From contig JBGPYB010000046.1 of assembly GCA_041493035.1 (NCBI GenBank), forward strand, positions 1 through 29,259: a stretch of 29,259 nucleotides of DNA, read 5' to 3'. The notes under the pieces are model-generated. The model saw nothing but the letters and a program-made list of their open reading frames with translations, was not told the origin of the DNA and searched no databases. Shown here in pieces: positions 7,342 to 13,174 of this stretch. Source of the stretch: JBGPYB01 sp041493035. GTDB taxonomy: Bacteria; Acidobacteriota; Vicinamibacteria; Fen-336. Position 1 is the first letter of the stretch. The number at the start of each line of letters is the position of its first letter. The translations under genes were made by a program, and so were the position numbers.

Positions 7342-8682
7342 TTGCCTGACGCCATTCGCGTCCTCGTCATGGAAGACGACCCCGCCCTCCTCGAGGTCCT
7401 CTGCGAGGAGTTGGGCTCGCGAGGCCACGTGGCCGTAGGCGCCCCGCGTGTGCGGTCGGGCATCGACCAGCTCACGGCTTCGGATTTCGACGTGGCACTG
7501 CTGGACCTGAACCTCCCCGATGGCTCGGGGATCGACGTGCTGCGGCACATCGCGGCGGAGGGCCTGCCGACCGAGTGCATCGTCCTCACCGGTAACGCGG
7601 AGATCCAATCGGCCATCGAGGCGATGAAGCTGGGGGCCTACGACTACCTGAGCAAGCCCGCGCGCCTCGACGAGTTGGAGATCCTGGTGTCCAAGGCCGC
7701 CGAGAAGGCCCGGCTGCGCCGTGAGAACAGCGGCCTCAAGCTTCGCCTCGAACGCCAGGAGAGGGGCCAGAGCATCGTGACCGATGACTCTACCCTGAAA
7801 GGCCTCCTCGCAAGCCTCGGCCGTGTCGCGTCCTCGGACCTGCCCGTCCTCATCGAAGGGGAAACGGGCACCGGAAAGGAGCTCGTCGCCCGAGGGGTCC
7901 ACCAGCAGAGCCCGCGGGCTCAGCAGCCCTTCGTGGCAGTCAATTGTGGCGCGTTCCCCGAGTCCCTCGTGGAGAGCGAGCTTTTTGGTCACGAGAAGGG
8001 AGCCTTCACCGGGGCGATCGCCCGCAGGGCGGGCGTATTCGAGCTCGCCGACAGAGGGGTCCTCTTTCTCGACGAGGTTGGAGAGATGAGCCTCGCGGTC
8101 CAGGTGAAGCTGCTGCGGGCCATCGAGACGGGGGAGTTCACGCGGGTTGGTGGCACTCGGCCAGCTCGAGCCGACATCCGGATCGTGTCGGCCACCAACA
8201 AGGACCTCCGCGCCCAGGTTCAAGCGGGCGCCTTCCGCGAAGATCTCTACTACCGGCTGAGCGGGCTCACCTTGCGACTCCCTCCTCTCAGGGAACGAAA
8301 AGGGGATGTCGCGCTGCTGGCCGCGCATTTTCTGAGTCGTTTTGGCAAGGGGTCGTCGCTGAGCCCGGCGGCCTTGGAGCGCCTCAAGTCGTACTCGTGG
8401 CCCGGAAACGTTCGCGAGCTTCAGATGGTGGTTCGCCGGGCCATCGTCCTTTGCGCCAGCAACACGATCGGGCCGGACGACCTTCCGATCGACGGGCCAC
8501 GAAACTGGCCCGTGGCGGTCCTTCGGGCCGGGCTCACCCTCGAGCAGATGGAGCGCCAGTACATCGAGACCGTACTGGCCGAGCACAAAGGCAATCGCGG
8601 CAACGCGGCCAAGGCCCTGGGCATTGATCCGAAGACCCTCTACAACAAGCTCGGGGCCGTCCGATCCCACACCAAGGGGTAG
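7342..8682 (+). CDS. NtrC-family sigma-54-dependent response regulator
   Basis: This 446-residue activator is complete. The receiver (1-120) has VMEDD, phospho-acceptor D55 in ALLDLNLPDGSG, T83 and K105. The AAA+ domain shows Walker A GETGTGKE (173-180), the sigma-54-contacting GAFTGA loop (220-225), Walker B LFLDE (241-245), SATN (283-286) and SWPGNVREL (352-360). A Fis-type helix-turn-helix lies near 405-440 with AAKALGIDPKTLYNKL. The start is TTG at 7342 with GGAGG six bases upstream. It follows the ATPase-less kinase in an apparent operon behind a sigma-54-type promoter, so it probably activates its own transcription. Three further -24/-12-like sequences in the next 4 kb make neighbouring genes candidate targets. 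The signal is unknown. Confidence 0.96.
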   Translation: MPDAIRVLVMEDDPALLEVLCEELGSRGHVAVGAPRVRSGIDQLTASDFDVALLDLNLPDGSGIDVLRHIAAEGLPTECIVLTGNAEIQSAIEAMKLGAYDYLSKPARLDELEILVSKAAEKARLRRENSGLKLRLERQERGQSIVTDDSTLKGLLASLGRVASSDLPVLIEGETGTGKELVARGVHQQSPRAQQPFVAVNCGAFPESLVESELFGHEKGAFTGAIARRAGVFELADRGVLFLDEVGEMSLAVQVKLLRAIETGEFTRVGGTRPARADIRIVSATNKDLRAQVQAGAFREDLYYRLSGLTLRLPPLRERKGDVALLAAHFLSRFGKGSSLSPAALERLKSYSWPGNVRELQMVVRRAIVLCASNTIGPDDLPIDGPRNWPVAVLRAGLTLEQMERQYIETVLAEHKGNRGNAAKALGIDPKTLYNKLGAVRSHTKG

Positions 8683-8751
8683 GAACCTCGGGCTGTCCGA
8701 GCCGGTCCGGCCCTGGGTGTGGCCGTTCGTCTTCCCGTCCGGCCGGCGATC

Positions 8752-9729
8752 TCAGGCGACCCGTGCCGCGACTCGAGCCGGGCGGGGGCCGCTGGCGACC
8801 GCCCGGTTCCGGCCGCTGTTTTTGGCCGCGTAGAGAGCCGCGTCAGCCGCCGCGATCAGCTCGGCCCCGTCACCCGCCGACGCCAGGCAAGCGACGCCGG
8901 CGCTAGCGGTGATGTTCAGGACCGACCCCGCGACGTCGAATGGTGTGGCGGCAACGGCGCAGAGGATCCGCCGGGCCGCGTTGAGCGCGCCCTCGAGACC
9001 GGTATGGGGGAGCATGACAGCGAACTCCTCGCCACCATACCGGAAGAGGACGTCCCCCTCTCGTAGGACGGAGGACGTCACTTTGGCGAAGGAACGGAGC
9101 ACTTGGTCGCCCGCCGGATGGCCGTGGGTGTCGTTGACCCTCTTGAAGTGGTCGATGTCCAGCATCACCATGGCCAGGGCGTGCCCGTGACGATGTGCCC
9201 GAGCAGTTTCCTGGCCGAGGGCCTCCTCCAGGGCGCGGCGATTGAGCACACCCGTGAGAGGGTCCCTGCGACTCAGGGCCTCCAGCTCGCTCTGTAGCCG
9301 CTGGTTCGCGTCCTTCAGCCGTTTCTTCTCGACGGCGCGATCGACCGTCGCGAGTACCTCGTCCCGACTCGACGGCGGCTTGGAGAGGTAGTCGTGGGCC
9401 CCGAGCCGAAGGGCTCGCACTGCGCAGCTCAAATCCTCGGCATGGGTGCCGGTGAGGATGATCACCTCCACGTGGGGGGCGACGCGCTTGACTCCCGACA
9501 GGACGCCGAAACCGTCCAGATCAGGCATTCTCAGGTCGGTGATGACCACGTCGTAGGCGCCCTTTGCGAGGAGCTCCAGGGCTCGCGCGCCCCCTTCGGC
9601 TTCCTCGATATCGAAGCCGCCGCTCTTCAAGATGCCCTTGACGATTGTCCGAACGAGGCGTGAATCGTCGACGACGAGAACCTTTCCGCGGCTCGGTTGC
9701 CCCGTTGCCAGGGCTGAATGCTTGCTCAT
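8752..9729 (-). CDS. response regulator diguanylate cyclase (receiver-GGDEF)
   Basis: The 325-residue protein makes cyclic di-GMP from two GTP in response to phosphorylation. The receiver (15-130) has VVDDSR, phospho-acceptor D65 in VVITDLRMPD, T93 and K117. A helical linker joins it to a GGDEF domain with DPLTGVLNRR (156-165), metal-binding DIDHFKRVND and the active-site loop GGEEF (232-236). An RxxD product-inhibition site is intact at R223-D226, so feedback inhibition is expected. The ATG at 9729 has only a weak AGAGAG upstream. A sigma-54-type promoter would place the transcript start about four bases before it. It is convergent with the NtrC-type regulator gene (69-bp gap). The short C-terminal tail after the GGDEF domain is alanine- and arginine-rich. 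Confidence 0.95.
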   Translation of the reverse strand: MSKHSALATGQPSRGKVLVVDDSRLVRTIVKGILKSGGFDIEEAEGGARALELLAKGAYDVVITDLRMPDLDGFGVLSGVKRVAPHVEVIILTGTHAEDLSCAVRALRLGAHDYLSKPPSSRDEVLATVDRAVEKKRLKDANQRLQSELEALSRRDPLTGVLNRRALEEALGQETARAHRHGHALAMVMLDIDHFKRVNDTHGHPAGDQVLRSFAKVTSSVLREGDVLFRYGGEEFAVMLPHTGLEGALNAARRILCAVAATPFDVAGSVLNITASAGVACLASAGDGAELIAAADAALYAAKNSGRNRAVASGPRPARVAARVA

Positions 9730-9743
9730 GACTCTCTTAGGGG

Positions 9744-9759
9744 AGCAAAGTTGGGGCCA
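9744..9759 (-). promoter_or_regulatory. candidate sigma-54 promoter for the GGDEF gene
   Basis: Read on the minus strand the site is TGGCCCCAACTTTGCT. It has the invariant GG and GC separated by 10 bases and a perfect TTGCT at -12, but two mismatches in the -24 block (TGGCCCC instead of TGGCACG). The expected transcript start, near 9733, is only about four bases before the ATG at 9729, so the mRNA would be nearly leaderless. That is odd and lowers my confidence. Confidence 0.45.
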
Positions 9760-9843
9760 ATCGCGCCCCCACTGGTCAAGAGATGTTGAATCAGCGGCTT
9801 ACAGACCCGCCCCGAGGCGTCATGACTCGCCGACAAGGACTCC

Positions 9844-9861
9844 TTCCCGAACAGTCGGGAA
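9844..9861. promoter_or_regulatory. candidate enhancer dyad (TCCCG-N6-CGGGA)
   Basis: TTCCCGA and TCGGGAA form a perfect 7-bp inverted repeat with a 4-nt spacer. The inner core TCCCG-N6-CGGGA recurs exactly in the long palindrome at 12133-12168, upstream of another sigma-54-type promoter. I infer a binding site for the NtrC-type regulator encoded at 7342-8682. Confidence 0.5.
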
Positions 9862-10010
9862 CCTTTCCTTGGCAGCGTAGTCCTATCGGGTGCCGATTCA
9901 TTCCGGGGCCTGCCCTTCGAGTTTGTGCTTTAGGGAGGCCTGCCCGGGGTCGCTCAGCACGGATTCCTGAGCCGCCCCAAGGCGGTCTCGGCCCATCAAG
10001 CACTTACGGG

Positions 10011-10026
10011 TGGCACCGTCCGTGCC
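10011..10026 (+). promoter_or_regulatory. candidate sigma-54 promoter for the protease gene
   Basis: TGGCACCGTCCGTGCC has a perfect TGGCAC block and the invariant GG-N10-GC spacing; the -12 block reads GTGC instead of TTGC. Transcription would begin near 10037, leaving a 17-nt leader that contains the GGAGA ribosome site of the ATG at 10054. Confidence 0.58.
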
Positions 10027-10053
10027 TCCTCAAAAGGCATGGAGAGACCCGAT

Positions 10054-11361
10054 ATGAAGCGAGCTCTGATCGTCGCGGGCCTAGCGCTGGCGGGGAGTAC
10101 GGGGGAGAGCGCGGAGATCGGACAAGGCGTCCTCGAGGCGCTGACGCTCCGCCCCAAGGTGCGTGTTGTCGTGAGCCTCCGCGGATCCGAAGCGACGGCG
10201 GCCGACCTCACCCACAAGCTTGCCGACGCGGACTCGGTCCGCGAGCGGACCCTGAGCGGCCTGTCGCTCGAGGAGTTCCAGCTCGAGCGAGCGTGGAGGA
10301 CAGTCACCGCGATGGCCGGTGACGTGACCGCAGAGGGTCTGGGCGCCCTCGCGTCCGATCCCGATGTCCTCATGGTGGGGCTAGACACACCGACTCAGGC
10401 GCACTTGGCCCACAGTGTCCCGATGATCCACGCCGACCGGGTGCAGCGATCCGGCCTGACCGGCAAGGGCGTGATCGTGGCGGTCCTCGATACCGGCGTC
10501 GACGCCCAGCATCCTGACCTGGCCGGGGGGATCATCGGCGAGGAGTGCTTCTGCACCACCGCCACCGGGGCCGGCTGCTGCCCCAACGGGAAGGGGCGTC
10601 AGAGCGGCGCCGGCTCCGCAGCCGACGACAACGGCCATGGGACCAACGTCACCTCGATCCTCGCCGGAAGGGGAAAGGTCGCGTCGCTCGGAGTTGCGCC
10701 CGATGCTGACGTGGTCGCCCTCAAGGTTCTCGACCGCAACGGCGCGGGCAGCTCGACCGATCTCGTCTCCGCCCTGGACTACCTCGTCACGAGCCGTCCC
10801 GATGTCAAGGTGGTGAACGTGAGCCTCGGCTTCCAGGAGCTCTTCGCGGGAACCTGCGACACCGCCTCGGCGGCGACGCAGGCGCTCTCGTCGGCCATCG
10901 GTAGCCTCCGGGCGCGGGGCGTTGCGGTCTTCGCTTCGACGGGCAACGAGGGCTCATCCACCTCTTTGTCGGCGCCGGCCTGCGTCAGCTCCGCGATCGC
11001 CGTGGGGGGCGTCTACGCAGAGAGCGTGGGCAGCGTCACTTTCGGATGCACCGATGCGTCCACCAAGCCGGACCAGATGCTCTGCTTCTCCAACAGCGGA
11101 TCCAAGGTGGCGTTGCTGGCGCCCGGAGGGCCGATCACGGCGTCGAAGCGGGGCGGGGGTGTGGTCACCATGGTCGGGACGTCCCAGGCTACGCCCCATG
11201 CCGCCGGGGCGGCCGCGGTCCTTCTCGAGGGCAACCGCGCCCTGACGGCCAGCAGGATCGAAGCCGCCTTCAGGTCGACCGGGCCCGTCATCGTGGACCC
11301 GAAGAACGGCCTCCAGCTCCATCGGCTCGACCTTGAAGCGGCTCACGCGACCACTCGGTGA
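10054..11361 (+). CDS. exported subtilisin-like serine protease (S8)
   Basis: The protein has 435 residues from ATG 10054, chosen because GGAGA lies eight bases upstream; an in-frame ATG at 10039 would leave almost no leader after the predicted transcript start. MKRALIVAGLALAG looks like a short Sec signal peptide. Residues about 35-112 resemble an I9-type propeptide. The catalytic triad is D146 (VLDTGVDAQHPDL), H195 (DDNGHGTNV) and S377 (GTSQATPHAAG), with oxyanion N298 in STGNEG, so it should be active. Between Asp and His sits a cysteine-rich insert with ECFC and GCCPNG; further cysteines near 268, 310, 332 and 344 suggest disulfides. It is divergent from the GGDEF gene and shares its control region. 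Substrates are unknown. Confidence 0.93.
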   Translation: MKRALIVAGLALAGSTGESAEIGQGVLEALTLRPKVRVVVSLRGSEATAADLTHKLADADSVRERTLSGLSLEEFQLERAWRTVTAMAGDVTAEGLGALASDPDVLMVGLDTPTQAHLAHSVPMIHADRVQRSGLTGKGVIVAVLDTGVDAQHPDLAGGIIGEECFCTTATGAGCCPNGKGRQSGAGSAADDNGHGTNVTSILAGRGKVASLGVAPDADVVALKVLDRNGAGSSTDLVSALDYLVTSRPDVKVVNVSLGFQELFAGTCDTASAATQALSSAIGSLRARGVAVFASTGNEGSSTSLSAPACVSSAIAVGGVYAESVGSVTFGCTDASTKPDQMLCFSNSGSKVALLAPGGPITASKRGGGVVTMVGTSQATPHAAGAAAVLLEGNRALTASRIEAAFRSTGPVIVDPKNGLQLHRLDLEAAHATTR

Positions 11362-11756
11362 GCCTCCCTAGACGCACTCGAACGCCTGCCCTCAAGTCGC
11401 AACCCAAGTAGGGTCACTTCCGCCGCGTCGCATCAAGGCTTCGCGCTCCCGCGCCGGCGGCGGAGAAATGGAGCCAGACGAAGCAACGGAGCGCGCCGCC
11501 ACTCATGATGCGTCCCTTACTCAATCGCGCCAGCCGGACGCTCCTCAGGCGGCTGGTAGTAGAGGCCGACGACTCTTGAACCTTTCTTGAACCTTGGGGT
11601 CTGCGTTCTCAGGAGCCTCAGCTTGGCTCCCTCCTCATTCCACAACACGAGCTCGTGAAGGCCAAGCTGGACGAAGACGTCCACGGCCGCATCGCCCGGT
11701 GGTCATCGCAAGAATGGCCCGAGCAGGGACCGGGCGACTCCTCTCAAGAACCGAGA
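11362..11756. other. 395-bp gap with little sign of a functional gene
   Basis: The gap follows the protease gene and precedes (in plus coordinates) the end of the zinc-ribbon gene. It holds a possible small minus-strand reading frame at 11517-11684, listed separately, and a tandem pair of the 10-mer CTTGAACCTT at 11575-11584 and 11586-11595. No terminator-like hairpin with a T-run was seen after the protease gene. Confidence 0.5.
11517..11684 (-). pseudogene. possible C-terminal gene remnant or small hypothetical protein
   Basis: A minus-strand frame of 55 codons ends at TAA (11519-11517). It reads naturally, with VDVFVQLGLHELVLWNEEG near the start and VVGLYYQPPEERPAGAIE at the end, and its third codon positions are mostly G or C. 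An in-frame TGA lies shortly upstream and the only near start is GTG at 11684 without a ribosome site. This favours a decayed C-terminal piece of a larger gene over a complete small protein. I do not recognise the family. A random open frame of this length is quite possible in GC-rich DNA, so confidence is low. Confidence 0.25.
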
Positions 11757-12026
11757 TCAACTCGCAGTGAGAGGCTGCCGCTGCGTCCGGGAAATCGCCG
11801 CGGGCCCGCCGAAGGAAAGACGATCCCAGGCTTCGACGGTGTAGAGGGTCACTTCCGTCGACTTGACGAACCGGAAGCCCCGGTTGATGCGGAGCCCGCA
11901 TTCCCAAGGGCAGGCCGCCCCCACGACGATCCCAATCCGGGCGATGCGGCGATCCTTCGGGCCCGCCGCCACGCACGTCTTGCCGCACTTGTCGCAGCGC
12001 CAGCGGCCAACCTCGTGTACCTCCAT
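11757..12026 (-). CDS. small zinc-ribbon-like hypothetical protein
   Basis: The predicted protein has 89 residues. ATG 12026 is chosen over a longer upstream start because GGAGG lies seven bases before it and a sigma-54-type promoter places the transcript start near 12042, downstream of the longer start. Cysteines C11, C14 and C18 (CDKCGKTC) and C39 and C43 (CPWEC) are spaced like a zinc ribbon. The remainder (about 50-75, RFVKSTEVTLYTVEAWDRL) looks like a beta-rich tail. I do not recognise the family and cannot assign a function; a DNA- or protein-binding role would be typical of zinc ribbons. It stands alone, 174 bp downstream of the KirBac gene on the same strand. The promoter and ribosome site argue that it is a real, regulated gene. 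Confidence 0.62.
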   Translation of the reverse strand: MEVHEVGRWRCDKCGKTCVAAGPKDRRIARIGIVVGAACPWECGLRINRGFRFVKSTEVTLYTVEAWDRLSFGGPAAISRTQRQPLTAS

Positions 12027-12052
12027 GGCTCGTCCTCCCGGCCTTTCAGAGA

Positions 12053-12068
12053 GGCACTGTGCGTGCCA
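12053..12068 (-). promoter_or_regulatory. sigma-54 (-24/-12) promoter for the zinc-ribbon gene
   Basis: On the minus strand the site reads TGGCACGCACAGTGCC. The -24 block TGGCACG is perfect, the GG-N10-GC spacing is exact and the -12 block is GTGCC, the same variant as in the protease promoter. Transcription would start near 12042, giving a 16-nt leader containing the GGGAGG ribosome site. Confidence 0.65.
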
Positions 12069-12121
12069 ATGGCCGAAGCCGGCCAATCACTGGTGAATAC
12101 GCGGATTTGGCTCGGGAGCGG

Positions 12122-12184
12122 CCGCGGGGCGTCGGGCGTATGTCCCGGTCCGGCGGGACATACGCCCGCTTCAGAGCCCCGCGG
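12122..12184. promoter_or_regulatory. long composite palindrome, candidate enhancer or terminator hairpin
   Basis: A perfect 15-bp inverted repeat (12133-12147 and 12154-12168, arm CGGGCGTATGTCCCG) has a 6-nt loop. It is flanked by a second 9-bp pair, CCGCGGGGC at 12122-12130 and GCCCCGCGG at 12176-12184. The inner core is TCCCG-N6-CGGGA, identical to the dyad at 9844-9861. Its centre is 84 bp upstream of the zinc-ribbon -24 element. It also lies just after the stop of the KirBac gene and could end that operon, although no T-run follows the stem. Confidence 0.6.
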
Positions 12185-12200
12185 GGACGCATGAACCGAA

Positions 12201-13160
12201 TCAGGGTACCGGGAGCGGGGCGTCCTCGATGTCGTGGAAGCGGCGCATGTCGACGCGGGTGCCGTCTCCCGCCTTGCGGTACATGTCGACGAACTTGGCG
12301 CCCACGACGACCTCGTCGAAGCGATAGGACGAGCGGGCGTGGACCGTCTGTGCGAACGTCTCGTCTACACCGGTGAGCAGGATGAAGAACTCGGCGTTCG
12401 AGGCGGCCAAGTCTTGCTGGCTCAGACCCCGCAGCGGGCTCGCTTCGTCTATCGGGTGGACCACCACCCACTGGATGGGGAAGAAGGCCACCTTGCTCCG
12501 CTCGAGAGGCAGCGAATCGAAGCGCCGCACCCGCTTCCCATCGTGGGTCTCGAGGCGGCTGAACATGACCTTCGCCTCCACCTCGATGAGCTGGTTGTTC
12601 CGCTCGTTGATGATCCGGAACTCGAAAGCGTTGATCCCTCGATAGGGCGCTATGACCGCTTTCTCGCTGAAGAGAACTTTGGCCCGAGGCTGGGAGAAGC
12701 GGGCGAAGGCGAGGGCCGTGGCCATGGCAAAGCCGAGGAGACCCACGAACGCCTCCACGGCGACCAGGACGTTCGCGGCGATCCCAACGGGGCTGATCCG
12801 GCCATAGCCGATCGTCGCGATGGTCTGGACGCTGAAGAAGAAGCAGTCGAGTGCCCGGCCGGCCGTGGTGGTCGGGGCCGTTCCGGACAGCGCCTCGGGG
12901 CCGCAGAGAAAGAAGGCTGTGGCGAAAAGGCCGTTGACGACGAGGTAGGCTGCGATGACCACGGCGTAGAACCAGGGCCACGAGAGGGTGAGCATCGCGT
13001 GGTAGGGGCTGAAGGCCCGCAGGAAGGGCATCCCCTCTCGCGACACGTTGAACGTGCCGTCGCGATTGAGCATCCGCCGTCCCTGGTCGGCGACGCGGCT
13101 CCCGAGACCGAGGTCCTGTGGTTCTTCGCGCGCTTGACCGACGGCGACCTCGCTACTCAC
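12201..13160 (-). CDS. inward-rectifier potassium channel, KirBac type
   Basis: This 319-residue membrane protein forms a K+ channel of the Kir fold. The N-terminus carries the family segment NRDGTFNVSREG and an amphipathic slide helix (about 48-62). The outer helix is about 63-85, then a pore helix with the selectivity filter TIGYG (116-120), then the inner helix (about 124-152). The C-terminal 165 residues form the cytoplasmic immunoglobulin-like gating domain (LIEVEAKVMFSRLE, VVHPIDEASPL). The frame begins with GTG at 13160, 14 bp after the sulfatase-like gene; ATG at 13073 is an alternative start just before NRDGTF. It is the last gene of the glycan operon, which suggests a link between K+ flux and envelope glycan production. 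The family call is firm; the physiological link is inference. Confidence 0.95.
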   Translation of the reverse strand: MSSEVAVGQAREEPQDLGLGSRVADQGRRMLNRDGTFNVSREGMPFLRAFSPYHAMLTLSWPWFYAVVIAAYLVVNGLFATAFFLCGPEALSGTAPTTTAGRALDCFFFSVQTIATIGYGRISPVGIAANVLVAVEAFVGLLGFAMATALAFARFSQPRAKVLFSEKAVIAPYRGINAFEFRIINERNNQLIEVEAKVMFSRLETHDGKRVRRFDSLPLERSKVAFFPIQWVVVHPIDEASPLRGLSQQDLAASNAEFFILLTGVDETFAQTVHARSSYRFDEVVVGAKFVDMYRKAGDGTRVDMRRFHDIEDAPLPVP

Positions 13161-13174
13161 ACCACGAGTCTACG

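Larger units (their letters stand above)
9730..10053. promoter_or_regulatory. divergent control region between GGDEF and protease genes
   Basis: This 324-bp region has no credible gene. It contains a sigma-54-type promoter facing left at 9744-9759 and one facing right at 10011-10026. Between them at 9844-9861 is the perfect dyad TTCCCGA-acag-TCGGGAA. That dyad is 95 bp from the left -24 element and 160 bp from the right one, within the usual enhancer range for sigma-54 activators, so one site could serve both genes. Confidence 0.55.

Noticed and set aside
8687..8711. CTCGG-GCTGT-CCGAG and a nearby GCCGG-T-CCGGC between two convergent genes as a terminator
   Set aside because: The stems are short, there is no T-run, and such GC pairs arise often by chance in this base composition.
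9858..9885. GGAACCT-N15-GTCCTA looks like an ECF (RpoE-type) promoter, with weaker look-alikes near 6116 and 11577
   Set aside because: The GGAA part is one arm of a perfect dyad shared with 12133-12168, and good sigma-54 type promoters lie nearer the genes. An ECF role cannot be excluded but is the less economical reading.
11655..11700. Plus-strand KAKLDEDVHGRIARW, like the start of a DUF5615 PIN-like toxin
   Set aside because: The similarity stops after about 15 residues, no ribosome site precedes the GTG, and the rest of the frame is antisense to the zinc-ribbon gene.
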